This document shows, in pieces, positions 24,443-33,271 of a stretch of DNA of 64,000 bases. The DNA is taken from the NCBI GenBank assembly GCA_903844735.1, contig CAIMUX010000053.1:1-64000 (forward strand). The letters are read 5' to 3'. The DNA comes from Candidatus Eiseniibacteriota bacterium (GTDB lineage Bacteria; Eisenbacteria; RBG-16-71-46; CAIMUX01). The notes beneath the pieces are model-generated. The model worked only from the letters and a program-made list of their open reading frames with translations. It had not been told where the DNA came from and ran no database searches. A program made the position numbers and the translations under genes. Positions within the stretch are counted from its first letter, which is position 1. Each line of letters opens with the position of its first letter.

Positions 24443-25729
24443 ATGGACGAGGCCGGACGCGACACGCTATTCTCGGGTGCCATGCAAATCGACGATTCGA
24501 TCGGCAACCCCATCAAGTCAGATCCTCCGCGCTCCTCCGACTTCAAGGCTCTGTACCGCAAGCTGGAACGTACCCTCGACAGCATCGAGCGAGTCGAGGA
24601 AAGCACCGCGATCCTTGAAACAGTCCTGCAGATCCTGGTGCGCGACTTTCGCGACGACCTCGGGTTCGAGATGGGCCGTCTCTACCGACGCGAGGGGCTG
24701 GACTATTTTCTCTGTTGCGCGTTCGGAGGATCGCACCCGGTACCGATCGGCTTCCAGGTCCCTCGCGACTACCCGCCGCATCTCCGGACCCTGGCGGAGG
24801 GGTTGCTCATCATGCGAAGAGGCGACCCCGGCTACAGCGACCAGATCGAATGGGCCCTCGGTGTGACCGACACCTTCGCGGCCATCGCGATCGGCCCCGG
24901 CAACACACATGTCATAGCCTTCTCTGTGGATGGCGAGATCCTGGAGGAGCAGATCCTCTATTCCCTTTCCGCGGTCCGACACGTCATCAACCTGAAGTTG
25001 CAGCGGTGGAAGCTCGCCGGGATCATCGAGGAAGCGCGGATCATCCAGGAGAGCCTCCTTCCCTCCTCCTCTCCTCAGTTTCCGGGGTACGAGGTACATG
25101 GACACTCGCGACCCGCCGAGATTGTGGGCGGCGATCTCTATGACTATCTCCCGCGCCCCGACCGGCTCCTCGGCGTCGCCATCGCCGACGCCTCCGGACA
25201 CGGCCTGCCGGCGGCACTCCTAGCACGCGACGTCATCACCGGCCTGCGAATGTGCATGGACGAGAAATCCAAGGTGACCCGAACCGTCGAGCGACTCAAC
25301 CGCGTGATCCACCGAGCCGCTCTTTCCAGCAAGTTCATCTCGCTCTTCTACGGTGAGTTCGGGCCCGGCGGGGCTCTCACCTACTGCAATGCGGGACACA
25401 ACCCGCCGTTGCTCCAGCGCGGCACCACCCTTCGGCCGTTGGAGAAGGGAGGACTGATCCTTGGTCCGAACCCGGCCGCGCGCTACACGCAGGGGCGCGC
25501 ACACCTCGACGCCGGGGATGCCGTGGTGTTGTACACAGACGGGCTGGTGGAGCTGACCAACCCGCAAGGCAAGCAGTACGGACTGGCGCGGCTGAAGCGT
25601 CTCCTCCGCGGACTGCAGACCATCGGCGCGCGGGAGCGGGTCGAGGCGATTCTGACCGATGCTGACCGGTATGCCGGCGGCATCGCCCCGATGGATGACA
25701 TGACGGTCGTTGCCGTGCGGAGGATCTGA
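24443..25729 (+). CDS. PP2C/SpoIIE-type serine phosphatase with N-terminal GAF-like domain
   Basis: 428 residues. Residues about 30-190 resemble a GAF-type sensor (TAILETVLQILVRDF, EEQILYSLSAVRHVINLKLQ), followed by a short helix and the linker IIEEARIIQESLLP typical of RsbU-like proteins. Residues 215-428 are the SpoIIE catalytic domain with GGDLYDY, IADASGHGLPAAL, YCNAGHNPP, VLYTDGLVEL and DDMTVVAV carrying the metal Asp residues. Such proteins dephosphorylate anti-anti-sigma factors in partner-switching pathways. No STAS or HATPase partner is nearby. GGGAG lies upstream of ATG 24443. Confidence 0.92.
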   Translation: MDEAGRDTLFSGAMQIDDSIGNPIKSDPPRSSDFKALYRKLERTLDSIERVEESTAILETVLQILVRDFRDDLGFEMGRLYRREGLDYFLCCAFGGSHPVPIGFQVPRDYPPHLRTLAEGLLIMRRGDPGYSDQIEWALGVTDTFAAIAIGPGNTHVIAFSVDGEILEEQILYSLSAVRHVINLKLQRWKLAGIIEEARIIQESLLPSSSPQFPGYEVHGHSRPAEIVGGDLYDYLPRPDRLLGVAIADASGHGLPAALLARDVITGLRMCMDEKSKVTRTVERLNRVIHRAALSSKFISLFYGEFGPGGALTYCNAGHNPPLLQRGTTLRPLEKGGLILGPNPAARYTQGRAHLDAGDAVVLYTDGLVELTNPQGKQYGLARLKRLLRGLQTIGARERVEAILTDADRYAGGIAPMDDMTVVAVRRI

Positions 25730-25902
25730 ACCGCTGGATTTCCGAAGCGTTGTCGTCAGCTACACGGCCACCGGCATGTGTTGTTGCGACGCTGGTGCAA
25801 TCAATCCCCGTCGAGTCAAATGCGATTGACCCTACCATCGAGAATCCGCCATATTCGCAGCTCGCGAGCCGTAACCCCGCGCCACTTGGGAGGAGCGTCT
25901 TC

Positions 25903-26196
25903 ATGCTGCACGAACCTGCCGCCCAGTCCGGCCCCGACCACGCCACTGAATACAAGAGGCGTCTCGGGGTCTGGATGTTCATTCCCTATGCGCTCATTTA
26001 CGCAAGCTTCGTCATCATCAACCTCGTCCGACCGGTCGCCATGGAGAAGCTCGTCCTCCTGGGCCTGAACCTGGCGGTCGTCTACGGGTTCGGTCTCATC
26101 CTGCTGGCCCTGGTCCTCGCCCTCATCTACAACCACCTTTGCGCCCGCCAGGAGAAGATCGCCTACTCCGCCGGAACCAGGAAAGGGGGTCAGTAG
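25903..26196 (+). CDS. DUF485 membrane protein, partner of the symporter
   Basis: 97 residues with two membrane helices (FIPYALIYASFVIINL and LLGLNLAVVYGFGLILLALVLALIY), the size and topology of YjcH/DUF485 proteins. These are almost always encoded just before an ActP-type solute symporter, as here: its stop is followed directly by the ATG at 26197. The sequence KRRLGVWMFIPYALIY is typical. GGGAGGAG lies upstream of ATG 25903. Role: probably an accessory subunit of the transporter, as inferred from conserved pairing. Confidence 0.9.
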   Translation: MLHEPAAQSGPDHATEYKRRLGVWMFIPYALIYASFVIINLVRPVAMEKLVLLGLNLAVVYGFGLILLALVLALIYNHLCARQEKIAYSAGTRKGGQ

Positions 26197-28119
26197 ATGG
26201 AACCCCTAGCCGTGGTGGTCTTCGTCCTGTTCGTCGTTCTCGTCCTGGGCCTCTCCTTCCACTTTGCCCGCCGCTCCAAGTCCGCGGCCGGCTACTATGC
26301 CGCCGGGGGCAAGATCCACTGGTCCGTAAACGGCATCGCGTTCGCCGGCGACTACCTGTCGGCGGCCTCGTTTCTCGGGATCTGTGGGATGATCGCGACC
26401 GCCGGGTATGATGGGTTCCTCTACTCGATTGGGTACCTGGCCGGCTGGATCGTGGCGCTCTTCGTCGTGGCCGAGCCGATGAAACGCCTGGGCAAGTACA
26501 CCTTCACCGACGCTCTGGATGCGAAGTTCAACTCCCGCGGCATCCAGTTGGCCGCCGCCATCAGCACGCTCGTGGTGTCGGTCTTCTACCTGATCCCGCA
26601 GATGGTGGGCGCCGGTGTCCTGGTCACACCCCTCCTGGGTCTGCCTCACGCGGCCGGCGTCATCCTCGTCGGCGCCATCGTGATCACGATCGTAGCCACC
26701 GCGGGCATGACCTCGACGACCTACGTCCAGTTCATCAAAGGCGGCGCGTTGATCATCTTCTCCCTGATCCTCGTCATCGCCGTGCTGCACCGGGGACTGA
26801 CCACGGAGCCCGACCAGGGCGGCCGGGCTCCCTTTCGGCCCCCGGTGACCCTGACCTTGTCCACGGGCGACCAGGGACCGGTCGTCAGCGACCCGGCGTA
26901 TGCCGTCGCTGGCCGTGTCGAGTCCCACGGCAAGACCATGGTGAAGCTTACCCGGGACCAGGCCACGTCGTGGTGGATCCAGAAGCCGGGAGCGGACGGG
27001 ACCTTCACCCTGCAGGAGACCCAGTACACCGCCACTCTGGGTGGCGGGCACAAGATCGTGAACGGGGCACCCGCCTCTCCGCAGAACCAACTTCGTCCTG
27101 TCGGGAATCTCACGAGCCTGCAGGGTGCCGGCGGCCCGGGCGTGCGGACCGGTTCCCTCGGGCCGTTCGACTTCCTGGCCCGGATCGGGGATCCCCGCAG
27201 CCGGATCAACCTTTGGAAGAAGGACAAATTCGACGACGGCAAGGACAATGTCACCGTCTACTACGCGACCCCCGTGGAAGGAAACCGGGTGATGCGGCCC
27301 GGGCTGAAATTCAAGCTGGACGGCTCCGTGACCGAGAAGGTCAACTTCGCATCGCTGATGCTCGCCCTTTTCCTGGGCACCGCCGCGCTGCCGCACATCC
27401 TCATCCGTTACTACACCGTTTCGAGTCAGGCCGCCGCCCGGAAGTCGACCATCGTGGCCATCGCGGCGATCGGATTCTTCTACATCCTCACTCTCTTCAT
27501 GGGGCTGAGTGCGATGACCAGCGGGGTGGTCAACCTACTCGATGACAACATGTCCGCCCCCCTGCTTGCGCGATCGTTCGGAACGCTGCTTTTCGCGGTG
27601 ATTTCCGCCATCGCCTTCGCCACCGTGCTCGGCACCGTGAGCGGTCTCATCGTGGCGGCCTCGGGGGCGGTCGCCCACGACTTCCTGGATCGTTTTCTCG
27701 GGCTAGGGTACGACGACCGCCAGAAGGTGCGGGCCGGGAAGATCGCCGCGTTCAGCGTCGGGCTGATCGCGATCGTCCTCGGCATCGCGTTCAAAGGGAT
27801 GAACGTCTCTTTCCTCGTCGGGTGGGCCTTCGCGGTGGCGGCTTCCGCCAACCTGCCGTCGATTATCATGGTCCTCTTCTGGAAGAAGACGACGGCACCC
27901 GGCGTCGTTGCCTCCATCGCGACGGGAACGATCAGCGCACTCGGGATCATTCTACTGTCCCCGGATATGTACGAACGATACGGACTGGACAAGACGGCCG
28001 CGCCGATGCCCTTCGGCAACCCGGCGATCATCTCGGTGCCGATCAGTTTCCTGGCCCTGGTCATCGTCTCCCTGCTCACGCAGAAGGGAGCGGCGAGACC
28101 GGCCCCAGCCCGGAGATAG
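26197..28119 (+). CDS. Sodium:solute symporter (ActP-like) with a large hydrophilic insertion
   Basis: 640-residue SSS-family transporter related to the acetate permease ActP. KIHWSVNGIAFAGDYLSAASFLGICGMIA and YTFTDALDAKF are typical (shown as separate motifs), and IIMVLFWKKTTAPG and further helices complete about 13 membrane spans. Between helices after HRGL and FASLMLALFLG there is a roughly 190-residue polar stretch not found in E. coli ActP; it contains GGHKIVNGAPASPQ and KDNVTVYYATPVEG. It likely imports acetate or another short carboxylate with sodium. It directly follows the DUF485 gene with no gap. Confidence 0.9.
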   Translation: MEPLAVVVFVLFVVLVLGLSFHFARRSKSAAGYYAAGGKIHWSVNGIAFAGDYLSAASFLGICGMIATAGYDGFLYSIGYLAGWIVALFVVAEPMKRLGKYTFTDALDAKFNSRGIQLAAAISTLVVSVFYLIPQMVGAGVLVTPLLGLPHAAGVILVGAIVITIVATAGMTSTTYVQFIKGGALIIFSLILVIAVLHRGLTTEPDQGGRAPFRPPVTLTLSTGDQGPVVSDPAYAVAGRVESHGKTMVKLTRDQATSWWIQKPGADGTFTLQETQYTATLGGGHKIVNGAPASPQNQLRPVGNLTSLQGAGGPGVRTGSLGPFDFLARIGDPRSRINLWKKDKFDDGKDNVTVYYATPVEGNRVMRPGLKFKLDGSVTEKVNFASLMLALFLGTAALPHILIRYYTVSSQAAARKSTIVAIAAIGFFYILTLFMGLSAMTSGVVNLLDDNMSAPLLARSFGTLLFAVISAIAFATVLGTVSGLIVAASGAVAHDFLDRFLGLGYDDRQKVRAGKIAAFSVGLIAIVLGIAFKGMNVSFLVGWAFAVAASANLPSIIMVLFWKKTTAPGVVASIATGTISALGIILLSPDMYERYGLDKTAAPMPFGNPAIISVPISFLALVIVSLLTQKGAARPAPARR

Positions 28120-28127
28120 AGAGTTTG

Positions 28128-28149
28128 TGGACCGGACAGCTCCGGTCCA
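28128..28149. terminator. Hairpin between convergent genes
   Basis: Perfect 9-bp inverted repeat TGGACCGGA, loop CAGC, TCCGGTCCA, 9 nt after the symporter stop. No T run follows on either strand, so a terminator role is only likely from position. Confidence 0.4.
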
Positions 28150-28209
28150 TCCATCGCGTCGGGCGCGAACGGAACCGGCGAGGTCGGGTCCGGTTTGCGC
28201 CCGCCCCGT

Positions 28210-30846
28210 TCAGGCCGATCCAAGAAAGTCGTAGCTGACCTTCTTGATCAAGAGCGAGATGCGCGCCGAAGCCTGCTTCAGCATGGCTCGATCCAGGTCG
28301 GTCAACCCCTCGGTCGGCAGGTGGTTGTCGGGGGCCCGCCCCTCCCGCATCGCTTCGGCCTGGTGCCCCAGGCGCAGGCGCATCAGGTACTCGTAGACCT
28401 GCACCACTTCTTCATGGCTCGGGCTCCGCAGGACCCCCTGCTCGTGCAGGAGGTGAAGCCGTTCCAGGGTGTTCGTCGCCTCCACGCCATGACGCAGGGC
28501 ATACAACCGCGCCACGTGCACGACGGGCGCCATCGCCTCCTTGATGTTGAACGACTTGTCATGCGCGCCGGTCGATTCCGTGACGATCCGGCCGAAGCTC
28601 CCCATCGGCAGGCGGAACTCCAGGGCGTGCCGCGCGAGATGGAGCAGGAAGGGCGGGTTGCGGCGCAGCACCGTAGCGATCGCCCCTCGCAACGATCGGA
28701 CCAACCCGGCATCCCCGACGACCGACCGGAAGTCAAAGAAGACGCTGAACTCGAGCAGGTCCTTCGGTTCCGGCGCCTCCATCCAGTGTGTGTACAACGC
28801 CACCCACGCCGAGAGGGAGAGCCTCCAGCGCGGGTTGGAGGCCATGATCTCGCCGGGACAGCGCGTGTACCCAGCTCGATCCAAGTCCCGGCAGACGCGC
28901 TCCCCCAGGGCCTGGAAGTACGGTTCCACCGCGGCACGCCGATCTTCCGGAGAATCCGCATAGATGATCGCGTTGTCCTGGTCGGTGGCGAGGGTCTGCT
29001 CTCCGCGGCCATCGCTGCCCAGGGTGATGAAAGCGAACGGGACCGGAGGCGGCCCGAGCTCCTTGATCGCCAGGGCGACAAGAGTCTGGTGGGTGACATC
29101 CGCGACCGCGGCCATGATCCGGTTGATGCTGCGCGGGGGACTTCCTGTGTCGATGAGCGCCGCGACGAGGCGCGGCACCCGCTCTCGCAAGTCGACGATT
29201 TCGTCGGCCGAGCGGGCTTGGCTGATTTCCTGCACCAGGGTGGCCGGAGAGAACCGATGGGCCGCGGTAATTTCCCGGTCCCGGACAAGCCCCACGACCC
29301 GGCCAGCCGCATCGTGAACCACGAGGTGCCGCACGCGGCGTTCGAACATCCGCAGCAGCGCTTCTCCCGCCAACCCGCTTTCCGGAAACGCATGAAGGGG
29401 TGCGCTCATGATCCGGTGGACCGGTTCGGACGCGTCGAGGCCTGCCGCCACCACCCGGTCCCGCACGTCGCGGTCGGTGATGATCCCGACCGGGTCGTCT
29501 CCCGGGGGCCCCACCAGGATGGCGCTCGCCTCACAACGCCGCATGCGCTCGGCCGCCCGCCGAATCGGTTCGTCGAGCGTGCAATGAACCGGCCGCTGCA
29601 TAAACCGGCGCACCGGTTCCTGGAGGAATTGCAGCCACACTTGCAGCTCGACCGCCAGCTCTTCCCGGCCGCGCTGGGCCCTGTCCCGTGGGCCAACCTC
29701 GCGGAAGGAGAGGATCAGCGCCTCGCGCGGTCCCAGTTGGATCTTGGACGTGGTGACCACGACGTCGGTGTGCTTCCCGTCCGGCCTGAGGATGCGCGCC
29801 TCGCGGGAACCAGGGATCGATCCACGACCCGTCGGAGCGGGGCCAACCACGTCAGCCGGGACTGGCAGGCCGGAGCCGTCCCTACCGGCTGGGACCACCA
29901 GACCGGCGCCATCCCCGCCGACTGGGACCGCTAGGCCGGAGTCATCGCCGCCGGGCGGGGTCGCCGCCCCGACGGGATCTTCGAGGATTTCTTCGGGCCG
30001 GAGCCCCTCAACCTCCCTGTCGGTCCGATCCAGCATCCCCAGCAGGACCGGATTGGCGAATGTGATCCGCCCCTCGATGACCAGCGCGATCCCCTCCGTA
30101 GCCGCATCGACGAGCGCCCGGTACTTTTCCCGGGACTCCACCAGAGACGCCTCCGCCCGGCTTCGCCGGAGCTCGATGGAGAGACTTTGCTGCAGGATCA
30201 ACAGCAGGAGCAAGGTGAGCAGGCCCGCTATACCAAGCGAGAGTCGCACCAAGTGCCCGGTCAACCGGGAGATCTCGTGGCGAACGTCCTCGAGGTAGAT
30301 CCCGGTGCCCACCACCCAACCCCAGGCCGGGAATGCCCGGATATGGGACAATTTCGGGACGATGCGCGCGGGATCGTCCTTCCACTGCCAGACGTACTCG
30401 ACGAACCCGTCCCCCCGGACGCTAACGGTTTGAACCATTTCCACGAAGAGGAGTTTCCCCGCGGGATCGGCGAACGCGGAGAGATCGGCCCCCTCGAGGT
30501 CCGGGCGGTAGGGGTGCATGATCATGCGGGGCCGGCGATCGGTGACCCAGAAGTAGTCCTTCCCATCCTCCCCGTAGCGCAGGTACCGGAGCCGAGTGAT
30601 CGCCTCGCGCTGGGCCTGTTCCCGGGTGAGGGTTCCCGCGCGCTCCTCGCTCTCGTACTCGACCAGGATGCTCACCGCTGAGTGGGTGAGCTCCCGGATC
30701 ATCTCCCGCTTGCGGTCAAGGATCTGACGTTCGTAGGCCGGCAGGATGATGGCGAAAATCGCGATCACGAAGAGACCGATGGCGAGCAGCGTGGGCAACA
30801 GGATGCGCAAACCAAAGCGCAACCGCGGATGTCGTTCGGTCGTCAC
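28210..30846 (-). CDS. Cache-PAS-CBS-DUF294 signalling nucleotidyltransferase
   Basis: 878 residues. Helix 1 (LLPTLLAIGLFVIAIFAIIL) and helix 2 (LGIAGLLTLLLLLILQQ) flank a single-cache sensor (DYFWVTDRRPRMIMHPYRP, GWVVGTGIYLEDV). A PAS domain follows (YRALVDAATEGIALV) with a low-complexity insertion near 310-345, then a pair of CBS domains (VHCTLDEPIRRAAERM, VGLVRDREIT). Next is a DUF294 nucleotidyltransferase (TLGSDGRGEQTLATDQDN, the GlnD-like G-S-x-G-R-x-E pattern) and its C-terminal partner domain. It probably links an outside signal to nucleotide transfer or second-messenger output. The GTG at 30846 overlaps the PHP stop by 4 nt and has GGAGG 10 nt upstream. Confidence 0.9.
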   Translation of the reverse strand: MTTERHPRLRFGLRILLPTLLAIGLFVIAIFAIILPAYERQILDRKREMIRELTHSAVSILVEYESEERAGTLTREQAQREAITRLRYLRYGEDGKDYFWVTDRRPRMIMHPYRPDLEGADLSAFADPAGKLLFVEMVQTVSVRGDGFVEYVWQWKDDPARIVPKLSHIRAFPAWGWVVGTGIYLEDVRHEISRLTGHLVRLSLGIAGLLTLLLLLILQQSLSIELRRSRAEASLVESREKYRALVDAATEGIALVIEGRITFANPVLLGMLDRTDREVEGLRPEEILEDPVGAATPPGGDDSGLAVPVGGDGAGLVVPAGRDGSGLPVPADVVGPAPTGRGSIPGSREARILRPDGKHTDVVVTTSKIQLGPREALILSFREVGPRDRAQRGREELAVELQVWLQFLQEPVRRFMQRPVHCTLDEPIRRAAERMRRCEASAILVGPPGDDPVGIITDRDVRDRVVAAGLDASEPVHRIMSAPLHAFPESGLAGEALLRMFERRVRHLVVHDAAGRVVGLVRDREITAAHRFSPATLVQEISQARSADEIVDLRERVPRLVAALIDTGSPPRSINRIMAAVADVTHQTLVALAIKELGPPPVPFAFITLGSDGRGEQTLATDQDNAIIYADSPEDRRAAVEPYFQALGERVCRDLDRAGYTRCPGEIMASNPRWRLSLSAWVALYTHWMEAPEPKDLLEFSVFFDFRSVVGDAGLVRSLRGAIATVLRRNPPFLLHLARHALEFRLPMGSFGRIVTESTGAHDKSFNIKEAMAPVVHVARLYALRHGVEATNTLERLHLLHEQGVLRSPSHEEVVQVYEYLMRLRLGHQAEAMREGRAPDNHLPTEGLTDLDRAMLKQASARISLLIKKVSYDFLGSA

Positions 30847-31703
30847 GGCAGCGTTTCCTCCGTGCTTCCGGGGAGAACCAGGGCCCGCCGAAAGCGGTTC
30901 CAGTGCCACAGGGGCATGTCACATCCCGGCCGGGAAGCGCCGCGCTGCCCGTCTCCGTGAAAATCACTCCCTCCACTCACCAGGAGATCGAACCGGCCGG
31001 CCAGGCCGGCCAACCGGGACCGCATCGCTCGCGGGTAGGGTTTGTACAGAGCTTCGATCCCGTCCAGTCCTTTCGCCTTCAGGTCGGCGAGCAGCACCTC
31101 TAGACGTTCCACCGTCTCGAACGGCTGAAGCGGGTGGGCGAGAAACGCCAGGCCTCCGGTGCCGTGGATCCGTGCAAGAACCTCATCGATCGGGTCGGGA
31201 GAGGAGTCGCGCACGATCCCTCGCAACATGGTGTCCATAGTCGACCGCAATGAGCGCAGCGAGCGCGGGCGAGAGGCGGCGGGAACCGAAGGCTGCCGTC
31301 CGGGCGACACCGACAACCTCCGATGGCGTCCGCCTTCGACGGCGATTCCGAAGGCGAGCAGATGGACCTCGCCAAGCGGATGGGCGGCTTCAACCTCCAT
31401 GCCGGCCAGAAAGCCGATCCCCCGGGCCCCCAGAGCTTCCTCGAAGCGGAGCAGGCCATCCACGGTGTTGTGGTCCGTGAGGGCGGCGCAGGTCACGCCG
31501 GCCTCGCCGAGCATCTGCGCCACTCCCTCCGGAGGGAGCGCCCCGTCGCTGAAAGACGAGTGGCAATGGAAATCCACCCGGACCAAGGAAGACAAGGCGT
31601 GTGCGTCTCCTGGGTTCTGCACGTGACGCGAGACCGTGGTCGTCCTGCCGCGGCAGAACCGGCGGCGTTGCGACCGGAGCCGATGGTACCCCATTCGGAG
31701 CAC
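30843..31703 (-). CDS. PHP-domain phosphoesterase
   Basis: Up to 286 residues of the PHP metal-dependent phosphoesterase family (YciV/RnaA-like or histidinol-phosphatase-like). Metal motifs are VDFHCHSSFSDG, ALTDHNTVDG, GMEVEAAHPLGEVHLLAFG, FLAHPLQPF and LVSGGSDFHGDG. The start is uncertain: 31703 is a GTG, but the homology begins at VRVDFHCH, about 40 residues in, and TTG or GTG codons near 31585 are possible, with AGGAG nearby. Its stop overlaps the signalling nucleotidyltransferase start (GTGA), so the two are translationally coupled and probably act in one pathway. The substrate is unknown. Confidence 0.87.
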   Translation of the reverse strand: MLRMGYHRLRSQRRRFCRGRTTTVSRHVQNPGDAHALSSLVRVDFHCHSSFSDGALPPEGVAQMLGEAGVTCAALTDHNTVDGLLRFEEALGARGIGFLAGMEVEAAHPLGEVHLLAFGIAVEGGRHRRLSVSPGRQPSVPAASRPRSLRSLRSTMDTMLRGIVRDSSPDPIDEVLARIHGTGGLAFLAHPLQPFETVERLEVLLADLKAKGLDGIEALYKPYPRAMRSRLAGLAGRFDLLVSGGSDFHGDGQRGASRPGCDMPLWHWNRFRRALVLPGSTEETLP

Positions 31704-31846
31704 GGCGAAACATCAGATCGTACCCTTGGGCGACGCACCGACCGGCCACGGCTGATCGAGCACACACCACTGGCGGGGGAAGACGTGACACCGCCGGCAA
31801 GGGACGATGTGCCGCAGCAGTCACAAGCGGGTGGTACGATGCGGTC

Positions 31847-32566
31847 ATGGACGCCACCCGACATCCCCGAATCAAGATCTGCTGCATCATGTCGGAGGCC
31901 GAGGCCCGGCTGGCCGTGCAGGCTGGCGCGCACGCGATCGGCCTCGTTTCGCACATGCCGAGCGGTCCCGGGGTCATCCGCGACGAGCTGATCGCCAGCA
32001 TTGCGGCAGCCATGGGGTCCGCCGTGCCCCCGCAGGGGGGCGCCCCCCCCATGGGGGCCGTCGCCACGTTCCTGCTCACGAGCCGCCGGGGCGTAACCGA
32101 GATCATCGCCCAACACCACGCCGTGCGGACATCAACGATCCAGCTTGTCGACCGGCTGGAGAGCGGCACCTACGCGGAGCTCCGCGAAGGCCTGCCGGGC
32201 ATCCAGCTCGTCCAGGTGATCCATGTCACGGGTCCCGATTCCGTGACCGAGGCGCTCGCGGTGTCCGCCGAGGTCGACGCCCTGTTGCTCGACTCGGGAC
32301 GCCTCGATCTCCCGGTGAAGGAACTGGGCGGCACGGGCCGGCGGCACGATTGGTCGCTCAGCCGACAGATCCGCGAGGCATCACCGAAGCCGGTTTTCCT
32401 CGCCGGCGGGCTGAATCCGGAGAATGTCGCCCAGGCAATCGCGGACGTCGGGCCATTCGGCCTCGATGTCTGCTCGGGGGTGCGCACCGGCGGACAGCTC
32501 GATCCACAGAAGCTTCGGCGGTTCATGCTGGCTGCGGACGTCCGGAGAAAGCCGGGCGGCTCCTGA
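31847..32566 (+). CDS. Phosphoribosylanthranilate isomerase-like protein
   Basis: 239 residues of the PRAI (TrpF) barrel: IKICCIMSEAEARLAVQAGA at the N-terminus supplies the catalytic Cys, DALLLDSG lies in the middle, and PVFLAGGLNPENVAQAI with LDVCSGVRTGGQLDPQKL carries the late Asp and phosphate loop. TrpF normally isomerises PRA in tryptophan synthesis. No other trp genes are adjacent, and KICC replaces the usual KICG, so it could be a standalone paralogue with another substrate. The start ATG 31847 has no strong ribosome binding site. It is divergent from the PHP gene. Confidence 0.78.
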   Translation: MDATRHPRIKICCIMSEAEARLAVQAGAHAIGLVSHMPSGPGVIRDELIASIAAAMGSAVPPQGGAPPMGAVATFLLTSRRGVTEIIAQHHAVRTSTIQLVDRLESGTYAELREGLPGIQLVQVIHVTGPDSVTEALAVSAEVDALLLDSGRLDLPVKELGGTGRRHDWSLSRQIREASPKPVFLAGGLNPENVAQAIADVGPFGLDVCSGVRTGGQLDPQKLRRFMLAADVRRKPGGS

Positions 32567-32658
32567 CCGGCAAACCTGCTGACCGGCGGCCCCAAGATCA
32601 AACCGGCGATCCTCTTGCCACACTACCAAGTCCCCAAATCTCGTCGAGGAGCGTCCTC

Positions 32659-32714
32659 ATTCTGAATCCTGAATTCTGACTCCTGGATTCTGACTCCTGG
32701 ATTCTGACTTCCGG
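32659..32714. repeat. 14-bp tandem repeat, four copies
   Basis: Unit ATTCTGACTCCTGG at 32673-32686 and 32687-32700, a one-mismatch copy at 32701-32714 and a weaker copy at 32659-32672. It sits 41 nt before the cupin gene start, in a noncoding stretch. Confidence 0.85.
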
Positions 32715-32755
32715 CTACCTGAATGATTACCACCCAACCAAGGAGGGCCCCTCTC

Positions 32756-33118
32756 ATGCCAGAAAAGATCATCTCACCCACGGTCATCGAGGCCGCCGGC
32801 AACGTGCCCAAGCGGATCGAGGAGTTCATCGGCCGGGTCAACACCAGCACCACAGCGCTGAGCATCGCGCGGATGCAGAGCCCCGCGGGCTGGCTGGAAC
32901 CGGGGCAGACGCCGGAGTTCGACGAGTACACCGTCGTCCTCCGCGGCTTCCTGCGGGTGGCCTGCCGTGAAGGATCGATCGATGTGCGGGCCGGGGAGGC
33001 GCTAATCGTGCGGGGCGGCGAGTGGGTGCAGTACAGCTCACCCGGACCCGACGGCGCCGAGTACGTGGCTGTCTGCCTGCCGGCTTTCTCGCCTGAAACG
33101 GTACACCGGGATGCTTGA
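32756..33118 (+). CDS. Cupin-domain protein
   Basis: 120 residues with a single cupin barrel: TTALSIARMQSPAGWLEPG, PEFDEYTVVLRGFLRV (first motif) and VRAGEALIVRGGEWVQYSSPG (second motif). The usual His ligands of the first cupin motif are replaced by other residues (F-D-E-Y), so metal binding and enzyme activity are doubtful; it may bind a small molecule. AAGGAGGG precedes ATG 32756. A tandem repeat array starts just after the stop. Confidence 0.88.
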   Translation: MPEKIISPTVIEAAGNVPKRIEEFIGRVNTSTTALSIARMQSPAGWLEPGQTPEFDEYTVVLRGFLRVACREGSIDVRAGEALIVRGGEWVQYSSPGPDGAEYVAVCLPAFSPETVHRDA

Positions 33119-33260
33119 ACCAAGGCTCGACCATGTGCCCGACCATGTGCCCGACCATGTGCCCGACCATGTGCCCGACCAGGTGCCCGACCAGGTGCCC
33201 GACCGGGTGCCCGACCATGTGCCCGACCAGGTGGCCGCAACCAGACACGCAGTCTCTTGA
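33111..33260 (+). CDS. Possible short protein of V-P-D-H/Q tetrapeptide repeats
   Basis: 49 codons in the frame next to the cupin end, overlapping it by 8 nt. It begins MLEPRLDHVPDHVPDH and repeats V-P-D-(H/Q/R) nine times, then ends AATRHAVS. The reading frame through the 12-bp array is open and the third-base changes are few, so the repeat may simply be noncoding. No ribosome binding site is clear. Kept as a candidate because the start overlaps the cupin stop region. Confidence 0.25.
   Translation: MLEPRLDHVPDHVPDHVPDHVPDQVPDQVPDRVPDHVPDQVAATRHAVS
33129..33236. repeat. 12-bp tandem repeat, nine copies
   Basis: Nine contiguous copies of GACCATGTGCCC with variants (GACCAGGTGCCC, GACCGGGTGCCC and a last GACCAGGTGGCC). 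Unit length is a multiple of three, so any frame through it stays open. It lies between the cupin and VOC genes. Confidence 0.95.
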
Positions 33261-33271
33261 AGAATTCCACG

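Noticed and set aside
26206-27396. Minus-strand 396-codon frame opposite the symporter
   Set aside because: Polar low-complexity translation with no domain, antisense to an obvious transporter.
33129-33236. Possible CRISPR array
   Set aside because: Units are 12 bp, contiguous and without spacers, so this is a microsatellite-like tandem repeat. The 13-bp and 14-bp arrays were rejected for the same reason.
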